64,000 bases of DNA, from NCBI GenBank assembly GCA_949752745.1, contig OX457027.1, positions 77,245,214-77,309,213 of the forward strand, written 5' to 3'. The translations under genes were made by a program, and so were the position numbers. How positions within the stretch are numbered: position 1 is the stretch's first letter; each line of letters starts with the position of its first letter. The notes beneath the pieces were generated by a model. The model had not been told where the DNA came from. It did not search any database and was given only the letters and a program-made list of their open reading frames with translations. Below are positions 1 to 12,319 of the stretch, one piece after another. This DNA is from Protula sp. h YS-2021. Its lineage: Eukaryota > Annelida > Polychaeta > Sabellida > Serpulidae.

Positions 1-602
1 CAAAGCTAGTGAAATTTTGGTTTCCTTAACAGAACAATAAGATCAAAAGAACAGATCCATTCTCTGTGATGAGTTTCTTTGCAGACTTACTGGAACAACA
101 AAATTGCAACTACTTATTTCATGTCAGGCAATTCAGTTTGCTTAAAACATAATTGCAATCTGTATTATGGTAAAATTGCAATTATGATTTCGCTGACATC
201 CTGTGATTGTGAAAGAAAGATATCCCTGGCTTTAATTGACTTTTAATTATATGCACTGTCTCTTAGAAGAATGAATAATTTAATGCAATTACAAACAGGT
301 TCTAATCTTGACGAAATAACCATAAAATGGTGTGTGAATGGCATGTATTAATGTGTGCCATATATTAAAAGAATAATAATTTCTCTCATACTTTCATTTA
401 TTATTAATCTTGACAAAACGACTAAAAATGGTGTGTAAATAGCCTATTTCATAGACATATTCTTCTGTATCATTTCAGCGGAATTGTCAAATTTTCTAGC
501 TCTAAAACCAGCGGCTTTGTAAAGCCGCTGAAAATTCCAGCGGTTTTGCAAAGCCGCTAAGTGAACCAATGACTTTGCAAAGCCGCTGAAACAGATCCGC
601 TG
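1..602. mobile_element. Right part of a fold-back element, GCGGCTTT-palindrome family
   Basis: The right arm at about 477-602 is an array of short palindromes (AGCGGCTTTGTAAAGCCGCT and variants in both orientations). It ends in CAGATCCGCTG followed by TA. The interior (1-476) is AT-rich with repeated ATTGCAAT words, like the interiors of the elements at 9222 and 48825. The left end lies outside the window. A left-end fragment of the same family (TA, then CAGCGGATCTG) is at 56776-56820. CAG/CTG ends beside TA fit a non-autonomous Tc1/mariner-type element; that class is inferred. Confidence 0.55.
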
Positions 603-2217
603 TAACATATATATCTATCTATGTTTGAGCTTAGTTATCCTTGATTGCAAATTAGAATTGGCAGTGCACATGATTATCGTGTCATTCTCATTAACAATAC
701 TTTAGATAGTTTTTTGAGAAGGCCCCTTATCTTATCACATCAGTATGGGCATCCTTCGTCTATATGTACGTATCTACGTGTGTACGTGTGTAAATTTTTA
801 CTTAAAATGCTTCTTCTGCTTTCAGTTTTGATCGGACTGCTTTAAATTTTATACGAATGTTCTGTAGCTAGGCTTGTCTTGAGAAATTACTTTTTTTGGG
901 CGATCCGCCAAAAATTGGGGGATTTAAAATTGTTTGGCTGCCAGTTTTAAAATGCTTCTTCTCCCAAGATTTGATCAGAGTTTCTTTAAATTTTGCACAA
1001 ATGTTTACTAAGAAGGCCTCGCTTGAAAAAGTATTTTTTGTTGGCGATCCACAGAAAATTGATCAAATGGGTTAATTTCTGAATTTATTGGTTGCAAATT
1101 TTCAAAATGCTTCTTTTAAAATTTTGATTGTTTCCGTTCCATTTTGTACGATTGCTCTTTAGATGGTCCTCTCTCGAAAAATTACTGTTTTTGGTGATCT
1201 GCATTCCAAATCTTCTGGTTGCAAATTTTCAAAACACTTCTTCTTCTTCTATTTGGATCGGATTACCTTGAGTTTTTGCATAAATGTTCGCCAGGCTGTC
1301 CTGTCTTGAAAGTTCATTCTTTTGGCGATTCTAATGAAAATTGGGTAAATGGGGGCATGTAAAAAAATTTTTACTAACTTATTTTCAAAATGCTTCTACT
1401 CCCACATTTTTGATTGCATTGCTTTCAAATTTTGCGCAAATATTCGCCAGTCGCTTCTCTCTTGAAAATTGTGTGTGTTTATTTTTTTGTGGCGATCCAC
1501 CAAAAATTTGCTAAATGGTTGTTGGTAGCCAGTTTTTTAAATGTTTGTTCTCCCACAATTTTTATCGGTTTTCTTCCTAATTTTGAAAGACTGTTCCCCA
1601 GATGGTTCTGTCTTGATTAATTGCTGTTGTTGTCTATCCGTCAAAATCAGGAGTTTGCGGGACGCGGATTTGCGCGTAAATGTCACAAAAAATTGGCCCG
1701 GGAAACAAAAGAATTTGGGCTTGCGTCCCAGGGGACGCATAAAAATCTGTCTTCACACGTGCATTATTACTAAAAAATACTGACTTTTGAAGCTTTTGCT
1801 ATTTTTACCAAATTTCTTGGGGCCCGGCCGAAAATCCCTGGGCCCGGATAGATATAGGATATATCTTAGAAAAGTAACGATATTCCTATAAATATAATTG
1901 AAGGGGTCCATGCATAAACCTGATAACTGCAGTTATCAGCAGTGGAGAAAAACGCTTTTAAAGTTTGAAATTTTAATAGCAAACATAGGTTTTTCCCATC
2001 GCCTTTTCCTAAAAAAATGCCCACTTCTAATCGGTTTTGAGGTGTAAGACTTACATATATGATAGAACAGAGGCCAAGAAATACCGTGGTGGTAATAGTG
2101 CATTTTCCTGATAAGTGGAGTTATCAAGTTTATGCATGGACCCCTTCAATTTATTTCTCTCAACTATTCGTACACATACCGGTAATATAAAGTCTTCAAT
2201 TTGTCTTTTTATTGTTA
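603..2217. repeat. Inter-gene repeat block, degenerate ~180-bp units
   Basis: No gene is seen. Positions 627-830 match 27120-27320 beside the TRIM gene of cassette 1, which suggests the TRIM gene of cassette 0 lies just left of the window. From about 840 to 1800 a degenerate unit recurs with the words AAAATGCTTCTTCTCCCAC, TTTGATCG, TCTCTTGAAAAATTAC and GGCGATCCGCCAAAAATTGG. The same unit is found at 12320-14170, 36590-37600 and 62090-63070. Confidence 0.5.
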
Positions 2218-4281
2218 TATGTCTCCCCCTAAGGGAGACATATATATAGCATTTGGTGCGTCCGTACGTACGTCCGTCCGTCTTGCCGTCCGTCTGTCCG
2301 CAGTGAGTTCTTATGAAATTAATGAGTCGATTTTTCACAAAACATACGTACATATTGGGGTTCATGTCTAGATTATGCCCATGTTATTTTTTTTCGTTTC
2401 CTCTCAAATTCTATTTTTGGCAAATTTTTTAACAAAGGAGGAGTTTTCGTGCGTTTTTTTTCACTTTGGCAGGCTATATCTCCAAAACAGTTTGTTGGAT
2501 TAGGCTGAAACGTGGCAAGAACAACACACATATAGTGCAAATGTTTACTGCGAAGTTTTTCTTCATTTCCGCTGAAAATGTATTTTTGGCGAATTTTTAA
2601 ATTTTTTGGTCATATTGTTGCGATATCTCCGAAACGGTTTGTTGGATTAGGTTGAAACTTGGCAAGAAGAGCTCACAAAACGTGTAAAGGTTTACTGCGA
2701 AGTTTTTCTTCATTTCCCTTGAAAATGTATATTTGGCGATTTTTTTAATTTTTGAATTTGAACTTTTTTGGCCATATTGTTGGGATATCTCCGAAACGGT
2801 TTGTTGGATTAGGTTGAAACTTGGCAAGAAGAGCTCACAAAACGTGTAAAGGTTTACTGCGAAGTTTTTCTTCATTTCCCTTGAAAATGTATATTTGGCG
2901 ATTTTTTTAATTTTTGAATTTGAACTTTTTTGGCCATATTGTTGCGATATCTCCGAAACGGTTTGTTGGATTAGGTTGAAACTTGGCAAGAAGAGCTCAC
3001 AAAACGTGTAAATGTTTACTGCGAAGTTTTTCTTCATTTCCCTTGAAAATGTATATTTGGCGTTTTTTTTTTTTTTTTTGAATTTGAACTTTTTTGGCCA
3101 TATTGTTGGGATATCTCCGAAACGGTTTGTTGGATTAGGTTGAAACTTGGCAAGAAGAGCTCACAAAACGTGTAAAGGTTTACTGCGAAGTTTTTCTTCA
3201 TTTCCCTTGAAAATGTATATTTGGCGATTTTTTTAATTTTTGAATTTGAACTTTTTTGGCCATATTGTTGCGATATCTCCGAAACGGTTTGTTGGATTAG
3301 GTTGAAACTTGGCAAGAAGAGCTCACAAAACGTGTAAATGTTTACTGCGAAGTTTTTCTTCATTTCCCTTGAAAATGTATATTTGGCGATTTTTTTTATT
3401 TTTGAATTTGAACTTTTTTGGCCATATTGTTGCGATATCTCCGAAACGGTTTGTTGGATTAGGTTGAAACTTGGCAAGAAGAGCTCACAAAACGTGTAAA
3501 GGTTTACTGCGAAGTTTTTCTTCATTTCCCTTGAAAATGTATATTTGGCGATTTTTTTAATTTTTGAATTTGAACTTTTTTGGCCATATTGTTGCGATAT
3601 CTCCGAAACGGTTTGTTGGATTAGGTTGAAACTTGGCAAGAAGAGCTCACAAAACGTGTAAATGTTTACTGCGAAGTTTTTCTTCATTTCCCTTGAAAAT
3701 GTATATTTGGCGATTTTTTTTATTTTTGAATTTGAACTTTTTTGGCCATATTGTTGCGATATCTCCGAAACGGTTTGTTGGATTAGGCTTAAGCTTGGCA
3801 AGAAGAACTCACAAAACGTGTAAATGTTTACTGCGAAGTTTTTCTCTTTATTTCCGTGGAAAATGTATTTTTGGCGAATTTTTTAATTTGAACTTTTTTG
3901 GCCATATTGTTGCGATATCTCCGAAACGGTTTGTTGGATTAGGCTTAAACTTGGCAAGAAGAACTCACAAAACGTGTAAATGTTTACTGCGAAGTTTTTC
4001 TTCATTTCTGTGGAAAATGTCTTTTTGGCGAATTTTTTAATTTTTGAATGATAATTTTTTTAGCCATATTGTTGGGATATCTCCGAAACAGTTTGTTGGA
4101 TTAGGCTGAAACATGGCAAGAAGAACCCATATGTGGTGGAAATGTTTACTGCGAAGTTTTTCATTGTCTGTAAAAATGTATTTTTGTTGATTTTTTTTCA
4201 ATTTTTGAGGCTCGCCAGTGTTGTACTTTTAAGTAAGGCATTTTTTTTCCACGTGACTGATTGGGGGGCGCGGGAGACATA
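2218..4281. mobile_element. Hairpin-headed element with ~161-bp tandem units
   Basis: The left end TATGTCTCCCCCTAAGGGAG is a hairpin and is mirrored by GGGAGACATA at the right end. GTCCGTCC-type simple repeat follows at about 2267-2300. About ten units of roughly 161-165 bp then run from 2460 to 4170. Each unit carries GATATCTCCGAAACGGTTTG and GAAACTTGGCAAGAAGAGCTC. Elements at 10615, 30202, 33584, 39322 and 58474 share this layout but not close sequence. No transposase is seen. The long reverse-strand frames come from units whose length is close to a multiple of three. Confidence 0.55.
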
Positions 4282-4548
4282 TCCGTATTTGTTTTAACAA
4301 AAAAACACTGGCCAGTCTAGTTTTTATTATATTTTGATTCCGAGTTCTTTCCACATTTCCTCTTCTGTGAAAATCGTCTATATTGACGATTAACAAAGGC
4401 CTTTCCGAAAAAAATCGTGGGGCCTCCCTGCCTGGCCCCAACTCTCAAAAATCATGGGGCCCGGCCAGAAATTATTGGGCCTCGGGGCCTCAGGGCCCCG
4501 GCTAATTTCGAGCCTCGCTATTGCAAACATGCTCATTAACGATTGTGA

Positions 4549-4553
4549 CATTT

Positions 4554-4629
<76 letters not shown>

Positions 4630-4634
4630 TCAGC

Positions 4635-4681
<47 letters not shown>

Positions 4682-4746
4682 TCAGCCTTTCTTTCAGCCT
4701 TTCTTTCTTTCGTTCGTTCTTTCTTTCTTTCTTTCTTTCTTTCAGC

Positions 4747-4781
<35 letters not shown>

Positions 4782-4833
4782 TCAGCCTTTCTTTCTTTCT
4801 TTCAGCCTTTCTTTTATTCTTTTTTTCTTTCTG
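4549..4833. repeat. (CTTT)n microsatellite with interspersed CAGC
   Basis: About 285 bp of CTTT repeat, interrupted at intervals by CAGCC. All open frames here are low-complexity artefacts. Confidence 0.95.
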
Positions 4834-5931
4834 GTGAAGGAACAATTTTTTTCGTTAAAAATGTTAAGACTAAATTTTAAGGACTTCACAGTTAGTATTA
4901 CAATAATTAGTGAAGGAGAATCACTTTCATTTTGAATTATCTGTTAACTTTGGTTAAAGCTTATGGTTGATTCGTTTATTAGAAAATTACATGCACATAC
5001 CTGACAATAATAGAAATTCTCCTGGTGAAATCCTTCCAATGATCTGGCTGTATCAAGCAATATCAGGCTATATCAGTAGTGTTAATGTGAATATGTTGCT
5101 GCTTATCTCGATCCATATACCAGAGTACAAACCTTAAGTAGTGTTGTAAAACTGTTTGTGGTAAGATTAAGACTGATAAAACTTCAGTCGACGTGTGACA
5201 ATTTGTGCAGTTATTTAAAAAAACATATTACAAAGTGAGCAGTCTGGCTATTAGACGATTTACACAGCAAAATGTACTTCTAAGTGTTAGCTATTGAGGG
5301 CTTGGCATTCAAATAAGTTTTCGCCATGTGTTCCATCCAAACCTTTTGTGCTCACACCGTGTTTCTGGCATTGTGTATGTGGTGTTTGTGGGCTCGTTAA
5401 TATATCAAATAAGGAAGTACTATGCTAATTATCTAGAATTTCGAATCATTTTCATATAGTTATCTACAGTGTTTGGCTGCAAATCAGCAATTAAGACCCC
5501 CCCCCCCATGCCCCCTAAAAATTGGGTTGTGATTGGGATGGCTTGAGTTGGGTTGGCTTGGACTTTCTGCTACCTTTGTCGTATATGTGTAATGTTGAAT
5601 GTGCTGCTGGGCGTAGAGAGGGATTCGAATTCAGTTTTATCTGGATAATTCAAAGGAATTGATTGGAATTTTTCTTGCCTCTCTGCCCAGTCCTGATACC
5701 TTTTAGATTTTTGGTACATTCATGGCGTATGGAATGTTGAAGGACTGGCAAAGATGCATCTTTCAGTTGGCACCTTATACAACGTTGTAAGGAGCTTATG
5801 CGTATGGAGTATGGGAAGTGGGGGGGGGGGCGAGGGGGGAGGGGGGATGGGCTGGGGGGTTACTGCCAAAGAGGTGGTGTATCTTATATGGGTTGCGACA
5901 AGAAATTTTTCTACTTGCGTTGGTCTTGTAG
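4834..5931 (+). other. Intron block upstream of the YGPALPP exon, cassette 0
   Basis: No gene is seen. From about 5023 the sequence matches 31585-33150 and 56821-57741, so it is the 3' part of the GPATCH1 intron that hosts TRIM in the other cassettes. It contains a C run near 5500 and a G-rich run at 5818-5850, both variable in length between copies. Confidence 0.6.
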
Positions 5932-6081
5932 GACAGGCAGGGACGATTCGCGTATCGAGTTTGCAGGACAGGCTTTCGCCACCGCTGAAAGGAGAACACG
6001 TCAGCAGTGTTACCCAAGCGGCGGCGAGGCAGGTCACTCAGGACTCCTACGGCCCAGCTTTGCCGCCCAGCTTTCATCCAG
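5932..6081 (+). CDS. GPATCH1: GPATCH1 copy 0, YGPALPP exon
   Basis: The 150-nt exon lies between TTGTAG and CAG/GTTATA. It ends with QDSYGPALPPSFHP, the counterpart of the EEFGPRLPPVF segment near the C terminus of vertebrate GPATCH1. It enters in phase 1 and leaves in phase 1, which fits both the preceding MDIFKAIF exon of copy 2 and the next Lys-rich exon. It is open in all three cassettes. The upstream part of this gene copy is outside the window. Confidence 0.8.
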
Positions 6082-7555
6082 GTTATATCTCAGCTAGTGA
6101 ATCTACCTGAAAAATGTACTGGAAAAAAAAACGGATACCAGGTTCGATGTTGTTCGGCTCGCAAACTGTGGTCAGGGGCCCTGTTCATGTACAGGATGAA
6201 ATATAAATAAAGCCTGTGCAGGTACTGAAGGCAAGGAAAAGTGACCCGGCTGCTATACAGTAATAATTGTGAATAGGGCCTGTGCATGTACTGAAAACAA
6301 GGAAACAGTCTTGTTTCTCAAACGACGGGAGGGTCACTAAAATCGCAAATAAAAAGTGACACGAGACAATTTGAAGTTAAAAATTTCCCTTATGGGCAGA
6401 AAACGTACTGCACTAGTTTTTTAGAGGAGAAATTTATCACAAATATTTGCGATGGCATTTGCGATCGCTCGTATTTTCATGCAACAAACTTTTCAAACGT
6501 TTTAATATAGCAAGTAGCACCTTTTAAACTGAGTGGTATACGTGTTATGTCATATAAAGGTTTTTATGAAAAAATAAACCATATCATTAAACCAAAAAAG
6601 TAAAATAAAATATGAGAGAAGAATTTAATCATTGTCGGATCACCGAAATTTTCACAAACATTGCTGGTATGATTTAAATCAGTTGATTTAAATCATGATT
6701 TAAATCGTGATTTAAATCAACGTAAAAAAATCATGACACTGACACGCCAACATCATCCGGCTTAGCGCATGTGTTTAAACAGCACATTGCAGAGGAACGA
6801 AACAAAGGACAGAGATTATCTTTTGTGGCACAACTACTCCGAAATCTGGCATCTAAAGACAGTGATGGGAAGTAATTGAAAATGTCTTTACAATGAGTAA
6901 AATATCAAGGCAGTGATTGGTACAAACAGGGGTTATCCTGTGGCACAGTGCTTCGGAAATCTAAAGAGAGTGATGCGGAGTAATTGAAATAAAACATCAA
7001 TGCAGTTATCTTTAAAAACACAATGAAGTTTGTTTTTTTTACTTATTTTATTACATATTTTATTAAATAATTAAAACTTAAAATCCTAGAAAAAATTCTC
7101 AAGGCCCTTTTGTCCAACTTTTCATTTAGGGCCGTTTTGGGAAAGGCCGTGTTGGGAAAGGCCCTTATATCCGAGACCCTTTTGTCCAAGGCCCTTCTGT
7201 CTGGATACCCTTGCCGATATATGAGCTCTGAATTTTTGGTCTTTATTTAAACTGTGAGCAACAGCAATGGACACAAGACAAAGTAATAAATGACAGCCAA
7301 AAATTTGTCTCAATCAGGCAAAAAATCAATAGTACAAAAATCAACTTTGTTTTTGGAGTTGTTATTTTATTACACAAAAAAGAAAAAAAAAATTTTGAGA
7401 ACCATATCCAAAAAAAATTCTCAAGGCCCTTTTGTCCATCTTTTCATTTAGGGCCGTTTTGGGAAAGGCCCTTATGTCCAAGGCCCTTTTGTCCGGGGCC
7501 CTTCTGTCCCGGATTCGGTCGCAGGTCATAGCTGGGATAAACTCCTGTGTTGTAG
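6082..7555 (+). other. Intron of GPATCH1 copy 0 with copy-specific repeats
   Basis: The intron begins with sequence shared by the three cassettes. Positions 6669-6722 hold a short palindromic array of TTGATTTAAATCA. Positions 7098-7515 hold two arrays of the word AAGGCCCTTTTGTCC that are absent from the equivalent introns of cassettes 1 and 2. No coding sequence is seen. Confidence 0.6.
7098..7515. repeat. AAGGCCCTTTTGTCC motif-array element
   Basis: Arrays at 7098-7205 and 7421-7515 repeat AAGGCCCTTTTGTCC and GGGCCGTTTTGGGAAAGG. They flank an AT-rich core, an arrangement like the other motif-array elements in the window. It is present only in cassette 0. Confidence 0.5.
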
Positions 7556-7653
7556 GCTCTGACGTAAGCGACGAAAATAGCTCCAGAAAAGAGAAGCGAA
7601 AACACAAGAAGAAAGAACGCAATAGAGAAATACGCAAAGAGAAGAAAAAGAAG
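7556..7653 (+). CDS. GPATCH1: GPATCH1 copy 0, first Lys-rich exon
   Basis: The 98-nt exon reads GSDVSDENSSRKEKRKHKK..., matching the Lys/Glu/Arg-rich tail of GPATCH1. The acceptor is TTGTAG and the donor AAG/GTAACG. The entry phase fits the YGPALPP exon and the exit is phase 0. A second possible acceptor, GTCGCAG, lies about 30 bp upstream but breaks the phase. Confidence 0.8.
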
Positions 7654-7836
7654 GTAACGGTTTGCTTTTTGTAGAAACATTTCGACTCAGCTATAGCACA
7701 ATATTGTGACAAGTCCTTCGCGCTCTTATGAGTAAGACCAAGGGAAATGCGACGGAATGAACGAGAGATATTAAATTATTCTTCGTACTAAGTAAATTAG
7801 GAATAAGTTGAAAAACTCTTTTTCTTTTTTTTTTAG

Positions 7837-8006
7837 TCATCACATAAAAAGCACAAAAGCAAAGAGAAAAAGAAGAAAAAAGATAAAAAGAAGGAAAAAG
7901 AAAGAAAGAAGGAAATAGTGATAAGCAGCAGTAGCGGGAGCGAGGCTGACGAGGACACAGACAGCGACTCTGTCACCCAGCCATCTAACAGTGAATTGCT
8001 GCAGAA
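7837..8006 (+). CDS. GPATCH1: GPATCH1 copy 0, second Lys-rich exon
   Basis: The 170-nt exon follows an uninterrupted T-rich tract ending in TAG. It reads SSHKKHKSKEKKKKK, then a Ser/Asp/Glu acidic stretch and NSELLQK, the counterpart of the human ...SPQELLRR tail. The donor is AA/GTAAGC in phase 2. The first codon is TCA here, TCA in copy 1 and TGA in copy 2. Confidence 0.85.
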
Positions 8007-8289
8007 GTAAGCCGCAACAGTTGTCGTTTATTCCGATGTTATGAGAGTATGCCCGAAGACCAGAGAAAAAGGGGGAATTTCGACATGTTGTTCCCATACA
8101 GGTTAAGGACTGGCAGTTAGAGAAAAGAAAGATTTGTGTTCACCCCGTTATAACCTCGTCCCTCTGCCCCATCCCATTTCCCCCTCCTCCCCCCACCCCG
8201 ATCTGCAAATCTTTAATGGAATATCGGGGGAATATCGAGTGTTCATTTTTGAGTTTTCATTCGAAGTAAAGCCAGTGTTGTCCAGTCAT

Positions 8290-8470
8290 TCAAATCAGTT
8301 TAGCAGTGTCACCGCTGTTACAGTTGTAACAGTCGCTCCTGTTGCTTAGCAGGTGTAACAGTCGCTCATACTGCTCAGCATGTGTAACAGTCATATTGCT
8401 CAGCATGTATAACAGTCACTCATGCTTTTCAGCATGTGTAACAGTCACTCATGCTGCTCAGCATGTATTT
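8290..8470 (+). repeat. 29-bp minisatellite in the last GPATCH1 intron, cassette 0
   Basis: Imperfect repeats of a 29-bp unit containing GTGTAACAGTCACTCATGCT. The same minisatellite is in the same intron at about 34800-35070 and 60290-60545, with different unit counts. Confidence 0.75.
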
Positions 8471-8535
8471 TGCGTTATCTATCTTGTATTTTGTCAAAAC
8501 TATTTTTTTAAATTTTTGATGCCAAGCTGACTAGG

Positions 8536-8625
8536 CTTGGTGCCGAGTTGATCAAAAACAGTGCCGAGTCGACCAAAAAGTGCCGAGTTTGTTTGGTGCC
8601 GAGTTAGTTAAGTGCCGATTTGAAC
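8536..8625. repeat. GTGCCGAGTTG motif array
   Basis: Five variants of GTGCCGAGTTGATCAAAA lie in tandem, in cassette 0 only. The motif core GAGTTG resembles those in the arrays at 48825-49615 and 54733-55555. It may be one arm of a similar element. Confidence 0.45.
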
Positions 8626-8725
8626 AAACCCCTTCCCTAAGATCTTGTTATCGCGACGGAGGAGAATGTAAGAGCTAAACAAAGCTCACGGCGTCCTAAT
8701 TTTATGTACATGTATTATATTTCAG

Positions 8726-8777
8726 ATTAAAAAATCACCCTGGCTTGAAGCGAATGACGGCGGCAGACTTTATGTGA
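8726..8777 (+). CDS. GPATCH1: GPATCH1 copy 0, last exon
   Basis: After TTTCAG the exon finishes a Lys codon and reads LKNHPGLKRMTAADFM with a TGA stop. LLQK-LKNHPGLKR corresponds to the vertebrate ending LLRRLKSLPLRR. The final residues are the same in all three cassettes. The four tail exons of copy 0 show no lesion. Confidence 0.8.
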
Positions 8778-9221
8778 ACAAGAGAAAAGAGGGAACATAC
8801 GGAACGTATTACCCGCTTCGCTCACACTGCTTGCAGGAAGAGTTGTCAATAAGGACAGACGACATGCTACTTTCTTCGCTCTCGGTGCTTGCCGGAAGAG
8901 TCACCAATAAAGACAGACAGGGCATGTTACTTGCTTCGCTGACGGCGCTTGCAGGAAGAGTCGCCAATAAAGACAGACTGGGCATGTTACTTGCTTCGCT
9001 GACGATGCTTGCAGGAAAAGTCACGAATGTGGATATATAAAAATTTGAGGCGGGACGAGATATTCGTGTCAGGTTGAAAAATATTTGATGAAATGCACTG
9101 AATAAACACTCAGCGACTAAATAATAATACAGTAGATGTTCGTTAATCCGAACAAGTCGGAACCGGTGAAATTTGTTCGGATTAACACTATTTCGGATAA
9201 ACCGATATTTTGTATATGTTA

Positions 9222-10537
9222 CAGCGAATCTATAGATTCGCTGAAAATTTCAGCGAATCTGTAGATTCGCTGACTCACTTAGCTAATCTGTAGATTCGCT
9301 GAAAATTTTCAGCGAATCTACAGATTCGCTGGTTTTTCACCTAAAAACTTATACAGATTCGCTGAAATTGCCTGATCGGGCCATCTTATCGACATTATCA
9401 CTTGCTTTCGGTAATATTTGAGATTTAATTGCTTTTGAGTGATTACGTTACTCAGTTGTATTTTACACACCTTTTGCTTGGTTTGTGTGAAGGGAATATA
9501 TTAAAATCGGGGTTGATTCTCTGTTTTCATCGCTATTAACTCATTTCATGAGGTTTTTTTGGTCATTTGATGAAAATACAGCAATTATATGCTTTCACAC
9601 CAGAACAAAGTTTCTATTCGTTGAAATCCTTGTCCTATCGGTTTCTGTTAAATTAAACTATGAGTATGCGGAGCATCGAAAATTAACACTGATTGGATAA
9701 GCGTACCGTAATTCAATTGCAATTTATATCACCCGGAGGTGAAGAGATTTTTAAGTTGCACTCAAGGAAAAATAATTGCAATTTGGCTAATAGCAATCTG
9801 AATGATACTCAGAAGGAGAGTAATGATTGCAATTTATTTAGAAACAATAGTATTAAGATTTGCTGTGATCAATTTTATGAAACACGATAATACAAAGAGA
9901 GAAACTTAATTTAAGCCTTTGTGAATATTGATAGCAAATATTATCGAACGCTTCCAATGTTGTTTTTCATTTGAGACTAGAAATTCGCATTTCAACAAGG
10001 CATTTTAAAGCTAGTTAAATAAAAATCTGTGTAAATTTAAAAGTTCCGATTGCAATATATCCTATTCCGAAAAAACAAGAAACTTAATTTAAGCATTTGT
10101 GAATATTGATAGCTAATATTTTCGAACGCTTTCCAATATTGTTTTTCATTTGAGACTAGAAATTCGCATTTCAACAATTCAGTTAAAGCTAGTTTAATAA
10201 AAATATATGCAATTTTAAATGTTCGGATTCCAATATAATACATTCCAAAAAAAAAAAAAACAAGAAAAAGGTATGTAAAACACCTCTGGAGTAAAGAAGT
10301 CACATGAAAGCAATTAAATTTCAAATATCACCCAACACAAGTAATTCTGTCGGTAAAGATGACTGGTCAGGCAATTTCAGCGAATCTGTATAATTTTAAA
10401 GGTGAAAAACCAGCGAATCTGTAGATTCGCTGAAAATTTCAAGCGAATCTATAGATTCGCTAAGTGAGTCAGCGAATCTACAGATTCGCTGAAATTTTCA
10501 GCGAAGCTATAGATTCGCTGGTTTTACAGATTCGCTG
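9222..10537. mobile_element. Fold-back element, GCGAATCTGTAGATTCGC palindrome family
   Basis: The left arm (9222-9370) and right arm (about 10373-10537) consist of AGCGAATCTGTAGATTCGCT palindromes in tandem and in inverted order. The left end is TA then CAGCGAATCT; the right end is AGATTCGCTG then TG. The interior is AT-rich with ATTGCAAT words and a repeated block around 9890-10240. A second copy is at 53222-54172. Confidence 0.65.
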
Positions 10538-10614
10538 TGACATATATGGGGTGGAATTCCATGCAGTGTGTTAATTTTAAACACAAAAAAATGCATTAAA
10601 TTTAATTCAACCAT

Positions 10615-11135
10615 TATCCCCCGTGGAACGGAGGGATATAGTTTTGAACTTTCCGGTCGGTCGGTCACGCTTCAGTCTCACACGCCTACAGGCCACATTA
10701 ATAGATGGATTCCTTTCAAATTGTACACGGCTTCTCTGGACCCTTCCGCAGTGCAGTGGCCAAGAATTTTCCGGATCGCAAAAAAATTGACAAAATGGCG
10801 GACTTTTGAAAATCGGCACTGCACTTAGCGTATATACGACAGTCTCGCGCCTACAGGCCATATTAATGGATGATTCATTTCCGATTTTGTACACGGCTTC
10901 TCTGGATCCTTTCGCAGTGCAGTGATCAAGGATTTTCCGGATCCGAAAAAAATTGACAAAATGGCGGACTTTTGAAAATCGGCGCTGTACATAGCGTACC
11001 TACGACAGTCTCACGCCCTACTGGTTAATGGATTGATTCGTTTGAATGTTGGACACTGCGTCTACCTATCCTTCCACTTTAAAATTTTGCATAGTCAACA
11101 CGCAACAGCCTTACACCATATCGGCCACGGGGGAT
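10615..11135. mobile_element. Hairpin-headed element with three ~175-bp units
   Basis: It begins TATCCCCCGTGG and ends CCACGGGGGATA, a perfect 12-bp inverted repeat. The interior has about three units of roughly 175 bp carrying CACGCCTACAGG and TTGTACACGGCTTCTCTGGA. It shares its layout with the elements at 2218, 30202, 39322 and 58474. Confidence 0.6.
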
Positions 11136-11840
11136 AGACGTACTCCTCGAGACGTAGTCAAGTTTAATAAGGCTTAAAGCATTCTGTTGAATATAACAAT
11201 ACTAAAACAAGTTAAATAACACAAAATGAAGCAAAATCATATGAGTGAAAATCGCTCTAACTTGCTGAAAAAGTTTTTGATTCTTTTCTGGCTTGTGTTC
11301 ATAGCTCGGTTCTTTTTTCTAAGAAACTAGTTACACTGTTCAAGTTTTAAAACATTTTCGTTGCAGTTGGGCATGTTCCAACTGTCCGTGTGGATAAAGT
11401 GCTTGGTGTAACGTTTAGATCTTTAACCAGTTTGTTATTTTTACACCCTGTTCAAGTTCTTTTAATGCTCTGTACTTTAGCTCGAGAGTACTCGCTACGT
11501 TTCCGTTTGCTAGCCGCATTTGAACAGTTAATTAGGCAGTGTTTCTTGTTCTGAATCTATGTTCAATTTGGTGACATAGCAGTTAAGAACGGAGGGGGGG
11601 GGGGGGTTGTGAGCATGCGTGACATTCTTGCATTGACATTTTAATGTTTGTGAATCAGGCACCTACTCACACAAACAATAGGCGTTATTTGACAGATTTG
11701 TTTTGTTTTGATAAAATATATATTCGTTAATCCGAATTTTTTGGTATAAATGTGTAATAAAATTTGTCGGGACAGGGCTATTTTGTTCGGATAAATCGAT
11801 ATTTCGGATAAACAGTGTTCGGATTAGCGAGCATCAGCTG

Positions 11841-12319
11841 TAAATAAAAAAGAATAAGTGAAAGAATAAAGAAGTGAAAAAAGGATGAAGAGCGTTTGAT
11901 ATCTTCAGTGGAAAGAAATCTTCAACAAAATTACCTGTAATTTCTGACCGACAGTTATCAATTCACATTTAGGACGTGAAAAAGTGAAATGTTCAGATGA
12001 GACTTCTATGACGTCTAAGGAGATGAGAGATTAAGCTCCTTGCAGATAACATTCAAGTATACCCGGCTGCCTTTTATTTTTTGGAGGGATTTAGTTCAGT
12101 TACAGCCAGTTTCTGCTAGACATTTCTATGCTCAGCCTTCATGTTAAAAAATCACAAAACTTTCAGCAAATAAGCGCAGCAAAATCAATTTTGTCGAATG
12201 TGTGATAAGTGTGTGATAAGTCCTGTACACTGATGTTGTGTGTGCACTGGGCGTTTGTAGTTGAAAATCTTAGCTTGTAGGCCCTTGTGGCTGTCAACTT
12301 TTTTTTTTTTTTTTGGCTT
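11841..12319. other. Spacer, nothing coding seen
   Basis: AT-rich spacer matching 36020-36470 and 61510-61960 downstream of the other two GPATCH1 tails. A T run lies at 12299-12315. Confidence 0.5.

Larger units (their letters stand above)
9130..11840. mobile_element. pogo/Tigger-like non-autonomous element
   Basis: The left end CAGTAGATGTTCGTTAATCC follows TA. The right end GGATTAGCGAGCATCAGCTG is followed by TA. Both arms also contain the words TTCGGATAAA and CGATATT. TA target duplication and CAG ends with an RTTAATCCGAAC motif are typical of pogo/Tigger relatives in the Tc1/mariner superfamily. No transposase frame remains. Elements at 9222-10537 and 10615-11135 are inserted inside. Confidence 0.6.

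Noticed and set aside
2597..3801. Long reverse-strand frames of 146 and 255 codons with a 54-residue repeat
   Set aside because: They follow exactly the tandem 161-165-bp units and break where unit length changes. No domain is recognisable, so they are read as repeat artefacts.
4454..4880. Open frames rich in Phe/Leu/Ser or Lys/Glu
   Set aside because: Translations of the (CTTT)n microsatellite.
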